The position numbers were made by a program, and so were the translations under genes. This document shows, piece after piece, positions 1-7,493 of a DNA stretch of 16,420 nt. Under the pieces are notes generated by a model, which worked only from the letters and a program-made list of their open reading frames with translations, was not told where the DNA came from and ran no database searches. Each line of letters starts with the position of its first letter. Positions within the stretch are counted from its first letter, which is position 1. Source of the stretch: CAZADH01 sp964483805 (lineage in GTDB: Bacteria; Muiribacteriota; Ozemobacteria; Ozemobacterales; Ozemobacteraceae); contig CAZADH010000130.1 of assembly GCA_964483805.1 (NCBI GenBank), forward strand, positions 1 through 16,420. The letters run 5' to 3'.

Positions 1-50
1 GTAATCACCGCCCCTCTGTACGCAAGTGCAGTTGGGCATCAACACGGAAG

Positions 51-78
51 TTGCTCGTGGCACGAAACGTGCTAACAT
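51..78 (+). promoter_or_regulatory. possible sigma70-type promoter upstream of the NfeD/flotillin genes
   Basis: A TTGCTC box (51-56) and a TAACAT box (73-78) are separated by 16 bases. A perfect inverted repeat, gcacg-aaa-cgtgc (60-72), fills the spacer and could be an operator. The match to consensus is modest (3/6 and 4/6) and the leader to the start at 275 would be about 190 bases, so this is tentative. I see no gene in 1-274. Confidence 0.25.
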
Positions 79-274
79 CATCCCAGGGAAGCCGCTATCA
101 GCGCGCGGTCCGGTGCGGGCGGCGCCGTTGCACTGCGCGAAACTGGCGTTTTGGGCCGCCATCCGTGGCAGCAAACGCACTTGGCGTGTGCCGGCATGGG
201 CGCCTGCCCCCCTACGCACATCGTGCGCGGGAGGGTTCTGGGTGACATGTGGGGCTGGTAAGGGAGGTTTGATC

Positions 275-934
275 ATGGGTGAACTCGGACTGGTACACTT
301 CTACGGCGGTTGCCTGTTCCTTGGCGTCGGTTACGTTGTATTGCTGAATCTGCTGGGCCAACTCGGGGCCGATCACGACACCGACACTTCGATGGACGGC
401 GGCCAGGACCTGGGTCTGGGGGACCCCGGGCATCTGGGCGGGCACGGCGCGGGCGGTTCGCATGGGGGATCGGGCGATGTTCCGCCGCAGGGTTTGTCGC
501 CGTTCAGTCCGATGATGATCGCCACCTTCGCGGCGGCATTTGGCTCGACCGGTCTGGCCATCTGGGGACTGCTCCGGCTGCTCGTCTTCGTCCCCGAGTC
601 GGTCAGCAAGCTCGTGAGTTTTCTTGCCGCGATCGTGTTGAGCCTGGTGATGACCAGTTACATCTCCATTCTCCTGGTCAAGCTGTTGACACGCGTCCAA
701 AGCAACACCGACATCTCGAATCGGCGTCTGGTCGGTGTCGAGGCTGAGGTCATTCTCGAGATTCCGCCGGGAGGCTCAGGCGAGGTGGCCTACATTCTCG
801 GGGGTGGCCGGCAGACCAATCGTGCGAAGGCTGTCGATCCTGCGATGCACATCAGCAAGGGAGCGACCGTCGAGATCACGAGCATCAATGAGAGCATCTT
901 CTGGGTGAAACCGGCAGAACCGCCACATGAATGA
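275..934 (+). CDS. NfeD-like membrane protein, partner of the downstream flotillin
   Basis: A 219-residue protein starting at the ATG at 275, which has a clear AGGGAGG ribosome site at 261-267, 7 bases upstream. The open frame extends back to 26 but without such a site. Hydrophobic segments lie at about residues 10-30, 80-105 and 110-138. The C-terminal part (about 148-213) has the small beta-rich pattern of the NfeD OB-fold domain, beginning near RLVGVEAEV and ending in a VEITSIN...FWV strand. NfeD-like proteins are commonly encoded beside flotillins (for example yuaF-yuaG in Bacillus) and are thought to act with them in membrane microdomains. That the flotillin gene follows strongly supports the assignment. 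Odd feature: the loop between the first two membrane segments (about 33-70) is rich in Gly, Asp and His (H34, H53, H57, H63). It lacks the serine-protease domain of long NfeD proteins. Confidence 0.8.
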   Translation: MGELGLVHFYGGCLFLGVGYVVLLNLLGQLGADHDTDTSMDGGQDLGLGDPGHLGGHGAGGSHGGSGDVPPQGLSPFSPMMIATFAAAFGSTGLAIWGLLRLLVFVPESVSKLVSFLAAIVLSLVMTSYISILLVKLLTRVQSNTDISNRRLVGVEAEVILEIPPGGSGEVAYILGGGRQTNRAKAVDPAMHISKGATVEITSINESIFWVKPAEPPHE

Positions 935-1108
935 TGGTTGGCGCATGGCGCCTCGACATACAATGTATTGTTTGCGTTCCATGTGACCGGAGAGCGGCGG
1001 TGTTCAGAGACACGAGACATTCGGCGAGACGAGACTTGCCCAACGCACCCTCCGGCGGTTAGCATCGACTTCGACATCACGTTTCCCACCTGAAGGGAGG
1101 AAGCAATC

Positions 1109-2689
1109 GTGGAGTATCTCTTTCTGGGGCTCGGTGGATTCCTTGTCTTCATCGTTCTTGCCTTCATTCTGTACGCCAGCCGCGTCGTCACGGCCGGCCC
1201 GAACGAAGCACTGATCATCTCGGGTCGCACCAAGGTGACGACCGACGCCAAGGGCGAGCGACAGGAGTTGGGCTTCCGCGTCGTCAAGGGCGGCAACACT
1301 TTCGTCTGGCCCATCATCGAGCGTTGCGAACGCATGTCGCTCGAACTGATCACGCTCGACATCAAGACCCCCGAGGTCGTTACCAAGCGCGGTGTACCGA
1401 TTCGCGTCGAGGGCGTGGCTCAGATCAAGATCAAGGGCGAGATGAGTTGCATCTGCACGGCGGCCGAGCAGTTCTTGGGCAAGAGCCGGTCCGAGATCAT
1501 GGACATCGCCATGCAGACCCTCGAGGGTCACCTGCGCGCCATTCTCGGTGACATGGACGTCGAAGACCTGATCAGCAAACGCGACGCATTTGCCAGCAAG
1601 GTGCAAGATGTCTCGGGCAACGATCTTGCCAACATGGGCCTATGCATCGTCAGCTTCACGATCAAAGACATTCGTGACGAGCAGGGATACCTCGACGCCC
1701 TCGGCAAGAAGCGGATCGCCGAGGTCCAGCGCGACGCCGCCATCGGTCAATCGGAAGCGAGTCGTGATGCCGAGATCAAACGAGCGCAGGCCCAGGCCGA
1801 GGCACTCGAGAAATCATCTGAAGCGAACCAGCGCGCCCAGGTTGCCAAGTATCAAGCCGAAACAAAAGTCGCCGAGGGCGCCAGAGACAAAGCGCTCAAG
1901 GTGCAGAGTTACGAAGGCGAGATCAACCAGAAAAAGGCCGAGGCCGACGGCGCTTACGATCTGCAGAAATACAAAGTAAATCAGTCGATCAAACAAGAAG
2001 AGATGCAGGTTCAGGTCATCGAGAAACAGAAGGCCATCGAGATCCAGGACCAGGAAATCAAGCGTCGGGAACGCGAACTGACCGCAACGGTCGAACGCCC
2101 CGCCGAGGCCGAAAAGAAGAAGGTCGAGTTGCTGGCATCGGCCGAGCAATTCAAACTCAAAGCAACGGCCGACGGTGAGGCCGAAGCCACCCGCAAGCGG
2201 GGTCTTGCCCGTGCCGACGTCGAGCGTGCCGAAGGTACCGCCATGGCCGATGTACAGAAGGCGAAGGGTATGGCCGAGGCCGAAGTCATCCAGGCCAAAG
2301 GTATGGCCGAGGCCGAAGTCGCCCGCGCCGTCGGTTTGGCGGAAGCTGAAGCGATGGAGAAGAAGGCCAAGGCCTGGCAGGCCTACAACGACGCGGCCAT
2401 CTCGCAGATGTTCATCGAGAAGCTGCCCGAAATCGTGCGCGCCGTGGCCGAACCACTGGCGAAGACCGACAAGATCACGATCGTCTCGACCGGTGGCGAC
2501 GGCATGGGGGCTTCGAGAGTCACCAAAGACATTCTCGATATCGTCGCCCAGGTGCCGCCGCTGCTCGAAGGGGTGTCGGGGGTCAACCTGAAAGAGATGC
2601 TCGGCAAGATTCACGGTGCCAGCGCCGACGAGCGCAACGCCGCCAAAGAGCCACCAAAGCCACCGAAACCCCCGACGCCCGCCAAGTAG
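1109..2689 (+). CDS. Flotillin-family (SPFH/band 7) membrane scaffold protein
   Basis: A 526-residue protein starting at a GTG preceded by AAGGGAGG (1093-1100), 8 bases away. Residues about 3-25 form one N-terminal membrane segment. The SPFH/band-7 domain covers about 25-190, with the typical GPNEALI and RVVKGGNTFVWP stretches. A long Ala/Glu/Lys-rich coiled coil (about 200-425) follows, then a conserved-looking flotillin C-terminal segment (FIEKLPEIVRAVAEPLAKTDKI) and a Pro/Lys-rich tail. Bacterial flotillins oligomerise on the inner face of the membrane and organise lipid microdomains. This one resembles the FloT/YuaG type in having a long coiled coil and an NfeD-like neighbour. The gap from the NfeD gene is 174 bases, so co-transcription is likely but not certain; a TACAAT box at 959-964 could be a second promoter. 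The coiled coil holds four 11-residue repeats at residues 374-417. Confidence 0.92.
   Translation: MEYLFLGLGGFLVFIVLAFILYASRVVTAGPNEALIISGRTKVTTDAKGERQELGFRVVKGGNTFVWPIIERCERMSLELITLDIKTPEVVTKRGVPIRVEGVAQIKIKGEMSCICTAAEQFLGKSRSEIMDIAMQTLEGHLRAILGDMDVEDLISKRDAFASKVQDVSGNDLANMGLCIVSFTIKDIRDEQGYLDALGKKRIAEVQRDAAIGQSEASRDAEIKRAQAQAEALEKSSEANQRAQVAKYQAETKVAEGARDKALKVQSYEGEINQKKAEADGAYDLQKYKVNQSIKQEEMQVQVIEKQKAIEIQDQEIKRRERELTATVERPAEAEKKKVELLASAEQFKLKATADGEAEATRKRGLARADVERAEGTAMADVQKAKGMAEAEVIQAKGMAEAEVARAVGLAEAEAMEKKAKAWQAYNDAAISQMFIEKLPEIVRAVAEPLAKTDKITIVSTGGDGMGASRVTKDILDIVAQVPPLLEGVSGVNLKEMLGKIHGASADERNAAKEPPKPPKPPTPAK
2228..2359 (+). repeat. Four 11-residue (33-base) tandem repeats in the flotillin coiled coil
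   Basis: Four in-frame units of 33 bases read AEGTAMADVQK, AKGMAEAEVIQ, AKGMAEAEVAR and AVGLAEAEAME. The middle two are nearly identical in DNA as well. Eleven-residue periodicity fits a long, slightly right-handed coiled coil, as is typical of flotillin stalks. Confidence 0.8.
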
Positions 2690-2722
2690 ACACAGACCGG
2701 GCGCATCGCTCGCAATCACCAA

Positions 2723-2769
2723 AGCAACCCCGCGGTTCCCGTTGTCGAACCGCGGGGTTGCTCATTTTT
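2723..2769 (+). terminator. Intrinsic terminator after the flotillin gene
   Basis: A perfect 16-bp stem (2723-2738 pairing with 2747-2762) with an 8-base loop, followed by cattttt. It lies 33 bases after the flotillin stop codon and separates the NfeD/flotillin unit from the SLBB gene. Confidence 0.92.
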
Positions 2770-2932
2770 CTAAGCATCGCCGCACCTCATTGTGATGCGT
2801 TGTGATGTGTATCCGGGCGCCCCAAGACAACCGGACTCGCCAACCCGGCGGCTCCGTCCGAGTCAAGCACAGACTCGCAGTGCTGTCGGCGGATCTGACA
2901 GAGACCAGCAGGCTGACACGTCCGCCAACGCA
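2770..2932. other. Intergenic stretch without a recognisable gene
   Basis: Together with the terminator and a promoter this makes a 329-base gap between stop 2689 and start 3019. Short open frames here lack ribosome sites and family resemblance. The only structure I see is a tandem 10-base unit, TTGTGATG-cg-TTGTGATG (2790-2807), one helical turn apart. Confidence 0.5.
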
Positions 2933-2960
2933 TTTGCAAACTCCGAAAAAGTTCTATACC
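2933..2960 (+). promoter_or_regulatory. possible sigma70-type promoter for the SLBB gene
   Basis: TTTGCA (2933-2938) and TATACC (2955-2960) are separated by 16 bases, each a 4/6 match to consensus. The start of transcription would fall near 2967, giving a leader of about 50 bases. Position after a strong terminator makes a promoter here necessary, but the exact boxes are uncertain. Confidence 0.4.
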
Positions 2961-3018
2961 CTACGTCGACACACATTCCCCCGTGCCGACTCGACGACCA
3001 CCGATCCGAGGTAATGCG

Positions 3019-5769
3019 ATGAACAACTGCAAATTCTGGCTCTGCCTGTCACTGGTGATCATCACCCTGTTCTCTGCGCAAAGTTGGGCGCAAACGACCG
3101 GCAGAGATGAAACCGAAGAGGTTTCCGTCGACGACATTCTCGGCAACTCATTGCAGGATGGGGCCCAGTCTGGCAGCGACGAGTTTCCGGACGTCGGCCG
3201 CAACATCCGCCGCCTCCCGCGGGATGTGGCAAAGCCCACCGACGCCGAGCTCGGTTTGGTCGCTACTGAGTCGACACCCGTTCGGTCGCAGGCTGTATTG
3301 CGGAAACAGTACGAGAACGTGGTTCGCCTGTTGCGAGACGTCTTATCGACCACTGAACTGAAGAACCAGCTCGAACAGCAGGAGCGAACCTCGGACACGG
3401 AACTAGAGTATTCGGAACCGACGCAAGAGACCGCATCCATGTCGGCCTGGCGCCGAGACAGCCTGGCGACCAAAGTGCGCCGCGAAGTCGACCGCCGTCT
3501 GCAGGACGCCGTCGCCCGACAAGCGCTGCAGCCGTTCGGCATGGATTTCTTCACGCAGGGGCGCATTTCCGAGCAGCAGTTGTCTGACATGCCAGCCCCG
3601 TCCGACTACATCCTCGGGCCGGGCGACAAGTTGAAGATCATCATGTGGACCGACGTCGGTGACGAAACCGTCTACGATGTCAGTGTCAGTCCTGAAGGCC
3701 AGGTCTACGTGCCAACGCTGGGCGTCGTTGGCGTGCAAGGTCAGACCATGGCCCAGTTCGAACAGACAGTGCTCGGGCTCATTGCCGCGAAATTCAAACA
3801 CTTCAAGGGCCAGGTCAGCCTGACCCGGGTGCGTAACATACAAGTGTTTGTTGTTGGCGAAGTGCACCAACCGGGGGCTCACGTATTGTCAGGTGTTTCG
3901 ACCCTGATGCATGCGTTGTATCGCGCGGGTGGTCCGACTGAGCGGGGCACGATGCGCCAGATCAAGTTGCTGCGCAACCATAAAGAAGTGGCGAAGATCG
4001 ATCTCTACGACTATTTTCTGCGCGGCAACCGGGCGCACGATGTACCACTCGAGAGCGGCGACACGGTTTTCGTTGGTCCGGTCGGGCCCCGCGTGCAGAT
4101 CCAGGGCGAAGCGTTGCGGCCGGCGACGTACGAACTGTGCGAGTCTGAAAAGACGCTCACCGACGTCATTCGCATGGCGGGCGGAAGCGAACCCAACGCA
4201 TCGGCGTTGCGCATCGTCGTCAAGCGGTGGAACCCGACGGGTCGGCGCATCGCTCACGACATTCCGGCAACGGCTGCGGCGCAGTTTCTGGTGAAGTCGG
4301 GCGATGAGATCGTTTTGGAACCAGCCGAAGGAGAACCCGGAAACAACGTTGAGGTCGATGGCGCGGTGCTGCGCCCCGGGGTTTATGCGTTGAGTTCGGA
4401 TCGACCGACAACGACCGGCGACGTGATTCATCGCGCCGGCGGCCTGGTTCTCGAGAGCGCTTCTGGCATCGGTCAGATCGTGCGGCTCGACGCCGGCGGA
4501 ACGCAAACGCTTCTCACCTTTGACGTCAAGCGTGCGCTTGCCGGCGACACGCGAGACAATCTCCAACTCAATGCGCGCGACCGCGTCCATATCTTTGCCA
4601 ACACAGACGTCGCGCCCGACCGCCATAAGATCTGGATTCGTGGAGCGGTAAGACGCCCTGGCGAGTACGTGGCCCGTGACGGCATGACGCTTCGTGACTT
4701 GATCATCCGGGCACAGGGGCTCTCCATCGACGCTTCCAACGAAGCAGAGATTGCCCGGCGCGAGGGAACGAGCTCACAAACCAAGATCATTCGCGTCAAC
4801 ATCGACGACGCGATGAAGAATGCGTCGGCCCCGGCCAATGAGAGATTGCATGACTTTGACCAGGTCAATGTTCTTGCACGCGGCGACAACCCGATCGTTC
4901 CTGAGAACGTGACGCTAAAAGGCGAGGTCGCACGCCCGGGCACGTTTGCCATCGAGCGCCGTGGCATGCGTCTGTCTGACCTGATCAAGCGCGCCGGTGG
5001 GCTCAACACCGTCGCGTTTCCGCAGGGTGCCATCCTGTTGCGTCGCGGTGACCAGTTGCTGGCTGAACAACAGATGCAGGTCATCGAGCGTGTTCAAAAA
5101 GACTTGTATGACCAAGCCGATCTCGACCTGCGGGCCGACCTGCTTCGCGCAGGGGCAAAACTGAGCGAGGTTGGCGCCAATCAGAGCACGATGGCGGTCG
5201 ACGTTTCGTCGACACTCAGCAGTACTGCCAAGAGCGACAGTGGCCCCCGACTTGCACAACGCAGAGGAGCGACCGGCGAAGTGAGCGACGTGTCACGGCA
5301 GGCAAGCGTCGGCATTTCTTCTCCTCGCCTGTGGGGTCGAAAAGGACGTGTACCCGTTGATCTGGTGGCCGCACTGGCCAAGCCGGGCACGGGGTCCGAC
5401 ATCGAACTGCGTGACGGCGATGAACTGCTCGTGCCATTGCGACCGACAACGGTTGGCGTGATTGGCGCCGTCATCAACCCGTCGAACATTGTGTGGCGTG
5501 AAGGCCAGTCGGTCCGCTACTATCTGGGCCGTGTCGGTGGGTTTTCGGCAAACGCGAATCACGCCCGCACCGTAATCGTGCGAGCAAATGGCGAGGTCAT
5601 GCCGTTGTCGCGCGTGCGCCGGGTCGGACTCGGCGACGTCATCGTTGTACCGCCCAAGGCGAACCTCGTGCGACCGACGAAACTGCAGAAGATGCAGGAG
5701 TTCGGCGAGATTGCCAAGGTTCTGGGCAACCTGGCGCTGGTGTACCAGGTTATGGAAAACACCAATTGA
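3019..5769 (+). CDS. Secreted Wza-type polysaccharide-export protein with about six SLBB repeats
   Basis: A 916-residue protein. The ATG at 3019 is chosen because GAGGT lies 6 bases upstream and a signal peptide starts immediately (hydrophobic core then SAQSWA before Gln); a GTG at 2983 would spoil this. After a charged region (about 30-190) comes the polysaccharide-export domain (about 195-274, opening SDYILGPGDKLKI). SLBB-like repeats begin near residues 275, 359, 444, 538, 631 and 812, each with the pattern V.G.V..PG.Y followed by L.D.I..AGG. Family members form outer-membrane channels or periplasmic collars for exopolysaccharide export. It lacks the lipobox cysteine of Wza, is much longer than the usual 350-400 residues, and has no copolymerase, kinase or glycosyltransferase gene beside it. 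A role in polysaccharide export is likely by family; the substrate is unknown. I see no convincing terminator after it. Confidence 0.88.
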   Translation: MNNCKFWLCLSLVIITLFSAQSWAQTTGRDETEEVSVDDILGNSLQDGAQSGSDEFPDVGRNIRRLPRDVAKPTDAELGLVATESTPVRSQAVLRKQYENVVRLLRDVLSTTELKNQLEQQERTSDTELEYSEPTQETASMSAWRRDSLATKVRREVDRRLQDAVARQALQPFGMDFFTQGRISEQQLSDMPAPSDYILGPGDKLKIIMWTDVGDETVYDVSVSPEGQVYVPTLGVVGVQGQTMAQFEQTVLGLIAAKFKHFKGQVSLTRVRNIQVFVVGEVHQPGAHVLSGVSTLMHALYRAGGPTERGTMRQIKLLRNHKEVAKIDLYDYFLRGNRAHDVPLESGDTVFVGPVGPRVQIQGEALRPATYELCESEKTLTDVIRMAGGSEPNASALRIVVKRWNPTGRRIAHDIPATAAAQFLVKSGDEIVLEPAEGEPGNNVEVDGAVLRPGVYALSSDRPTTTGDVIHRAGGLVLESASGIGQIVRLDAGGTQTLLTFDVKRALAGDTRDNLQLNARDRVHIFANTDVAPDRHKIWIRGAVRRPGEYVARDGMTLRDLIIRAQGLSIDASNEAEIARREGTSSQTKIIRVNIDDAMKNASAPANERLHDFDQVNVLARGDNPIVPENVTLKGEVARPGTFAIERRGMRLSDLIKRAGGLNTVAFPQGAILLRRGDQLLAEQQMQVIERVQKDLYDQADLDLRADLLRAGAKLSEVGANQSTMAVDVSSTLSSTAKSDSGPRLAQRRGATGEVSDVSRQASVGISSPRLWGRKGRVPVDLVAALAKPGTGSDIELRDGDELLVPLRPTTVGVIGAVINPSNIVWREGQSVRYYLGRVGGFSANANHARTVIVRANGEVMPLSRVRRVGLGDVIVVPPKANLVRPTKLQKMQEFGEIAKVLGNLALVYQVMENTN

Positions 5770-5868
5770 TTCAATGGCACTGCTGACCGCACGGCTTCTG
5801 CACGGCAGCAAGACGGGAACCGAACCTTCGGAGAGCCCGACGCGAACAAAAAAACAAACACGAATTAG

Positions 5869-5897
5869 TTGACACACACTTCGAGCCTGTGATAAAA
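5869..5897 (+). promoter_or_regulatory. sigma70-type promoter of the first Ig-like lipoprotein gene
   Basis: A perfect TTGACA (5869-5874) is followed after 16-17 bases by GATAAA/ATAAAA (5891-5897). Transcription would begin near 5903, leaving a leader of about 40 bases. This is the best -35 box in the window and suggests strong expression of the downstream lipoprotein. Confidence 0.65.
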
Positions 5898-5941
5898 GCT
5901 TGGTTACCTTTCAAAATTTGCTTAGGAGGAGTTCAGGGATC

Positions 5942-7303
5942 ATGAGAAAGCTTTTGGTTATTGCTTTGATGGTGGCATTGCTGCCTTTCGCTATCGGTTG
6001 CCGCTTGGGTGGCGATTTTGAGAACAATGGCGACAACGTTGTTCCGGCTGCAGCCCTCGGTTTCCGTCCTTCGATCACGTTGCCGGCAACGGTTGCTGCG
6101 TCAATGCGCGGTGCATTGGCCGCCGGTACCGACCTCACCCAGGCGACGGTGACTATCGCCGGGGTTGGCACCACTCGTGTCGGCTTGACTTTCACTGCTG
6201 TCAGCGACGTTCCGGTGAGCGCTCTCACCAGCGCTGGCGGCGTGTATCAAGTCCCCGTCACCATCACGGTCGGTGCAAATTCGGTTCAGATTATTGTTCC
6301 GATTCCGGCCACCATTCCTACCCCGGTCCTCAGCTCGTCGAACACGACCAACGTGACGATTACGATCGCGACCCTGTCGGGGTCGGCGGCAGCCAACACC
6401 GTTGTTGCCGTCACGGTCACCTACGTTCCCGCTGGGCAGACCCAAGCGGTCACCGTGACTGCCACCAGCACTGGCGTGAACACCGGTGAAAGCACTGGCA
6501 CCGGAACTGGCACTGGCACCGGTACCGGGACTGGCACTGGCACTGGCACTGCGACCGGCGATCCGACCACCGTTACGGTTGCCAAGTTCGATGGAACGAC
6601 CGGTACGATCACGAAGAATTCGATGACCAGCGTCGTGACCGGCGTGCCGTTCATCAATCCGGAATTCACGCTCACTTTCGGTGGCACGGTCACTGCGCCG
6701 ACGACCTTCCAGGTCAATGTTGCAAAACTTGACGCGGCAGGCAATGTTGTCAGTTCGTTCACCGTTGATCAGAGCTCGGGCATGACGCTCACGCCGAACG
6801 GCAGCACCCTGAAGGTCACCGTTCCCACCAGCGTGAACAGCAAGGCTCTGAAGCCGAACACGACCTACAAGGTTACGTTCATGTCCGGTTCGATCACAGT
6901 TGGTGGTCAGACGTTCACCAACATGGCGACCGACTACTACGCGTTCAAGACGGATGCTGCGCATCTGGTCAATTGGACTGGCCTGAGCGGCACCACGACG
7001 ACGGTGACCGCTGCAAATCCTCAGATCATCACGTTGACCTTCGACTACGATCTGGCCCCGATGACCCAGCAGCTCCAGAATGGTTGGCAGGTTACGTTGA
7101 CCCGCACGAATCCGACCGGCAGCCTGACGATCAATTCGTCGAATGGTTCCGCGACGGTCAACGGGAAGACGATGACCATCACCTTCCCGCAAGGCCTGAC
7201 CGCGGGTGCCACCTACGTCACCACCTACGCAAACGGCTCGATCTACGACGTGTTGGGCCAGCCGGTTGCAACGCACGCACCGATCACATTCACGGCCAAC
7301 TAA
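5942..7303 (+). CDS. Lipoprotein with Gly-Thr repeat linker and two Ig-like domains
   Basis: A 453-residue protein. The ATG at 5942 begins a lipoprotein signal peptide ending in AIGC (C20 would be lipidated). AGGAGG lies at 5924-5929, 12 bases upstream, a little long. The frame is open from 5900, but that start lies inside the leader. A beta-rich N-terminal region (about 30-180) is followed by a Gly-Thr dipeptide linker (about 184-206) and two Ig-like, Big_5-like domains (about 210-335 and 336-453). Both Ig-like domains clearly align with the C-terminal half of the lipoprotein encoded at 8569 (for example LKPNTTYKVT against LKPYTNYDVT, and LTFDYDLAP against LTFDYALDA). The N-terminal region does not. 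It is probably displayed on the cell envelope. No enzymatic motif is visible; adhesion or a structural surface role is inference. It has its own promoter and terminator. Confidence 0.8.
   Translation: MRKLLVIALMVALLPFAIGCRLGGDFENNGDNVVPAAALGFRPSITLPATVAASMRGALAAGTDLTQATVTIAGVGTTRVGLTFTAVSDVPVSALTSAGGVYQVPVTITVGANSVQIIVPIPATIPTPVLSSSNTTNVTITIATLSGSAAANTVVAVTVTYVPAGQTQAVTVTATSTGVNTGESTGTGTGTGTGTGTGTGTGTATGDPTTVTVAKFDGTTGTITKNSMTSVVTGVPFINPEFTLTFGGTVTAPTTFQVNVAKLDAAGNVVSSFTVDQSSGMTLTPNGSTLKVTVPTSVNSKALKPNTTYKVTFMSGSITVGGQTFTNMATDYYAFKTDAAHLVNWTGLSGTTTTVTAANPQIITLTFDYDLAPMTQQLQNGWQVTLTRTNPTGSLTINSSNGSATVNGKTMTITFPQGLTAGATYVTTYANGSIYDVLGQPVATHAPITFTAN
6491..6562 (+). repeat. Gly-Thr dipeptide-coding tandem repeat
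   Basis: About ten alternating Gly-Thr codon pairs form a 6-base-period tract inside the lipoprotein gene. Most units are act-ggc, but acc, gga, ggt and ggg also occur. It encodes a flexible linker between the N-terminal region and the Ig-like domains. Confidence 0.85.
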
Positions 7304-7340
7304 TCTCTCGACGATTCAGGGCGGTAGTCGCTCTGAGTGC

Positions 7341-7376
7341 AACCGCCCGGGGGGTTCGTCCCCCGGGCGGTTTCTC
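7341..7376 (+). terminator. Intrinsic terminator after the first Ig-like lipoprotein gene
   Basis: A 13-bp perfect GC-rich stem (7341-7353 with 7360-7372), a 6-base loop, and a short T-rich tail (tttctcatt). The T run is weak but the stem is very stable. Confidence 0.8.
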
Positions 7377-7453
7377 ATTGGCTCTCGATTTTCTTACGTG
7401 GCGCCGGAGTGGCGTCCCCACAGTGGTTACGAGTTCGCTGTCCCGCAGGTGAT

Positions 7454-7482
7454 TTGAGTAACAGTCGCAAATGCGTTATCAT
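7454..7482 (+). promoter_or_regulatory. sigma70-type promoter abutting the haem-c protein start
   Basis: TTGAGT (7454-7459, 4/6) and TATCAT (7477-7482, 5/6) are separated by exactly 17 bases. Transcription would start near 7488-7490, only a few bases before the ATG at 7494. No ribosome site precedes that ATG, so the transcript may be leaderless. Confidence 0.55.
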
Positions 7483-7493
7483 CCGAAACCGAC

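Noticed and set aside
26..274. N-terminal extension of the NfeD-like protein
   Set aside because: Arg/Pro-rich composition, no ribosome site, and a good site precedes the ATG at 275.
5820..5831. ccgaa-cc-ttcgg as a terminator after the SLBB gene
   Set aside because: The loop is only two bases, the stem is short, and what follows is A-rich rather than T-rich on the coding strand.
6491..6562. CRISPR-like or VNTR repeat
   Set aside because: Six-base period with no spacers and in frame with a secreted protein, so it is a coding linker.
6421..6762. Minus-strand frame with a Val-Pro repeat
   Set aside because: The Val-Pro run is simply the reverse complement of the Gly-Thr codon tract.
6101..7276. 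Long minus-strand open frame (391 residues)
   Set aside because: It mirrors the lipoprotein gene in a GC-rich region, has no ribosome site or family resemblance, and the opposite strand has a signal peptide, lipobox and terminator.
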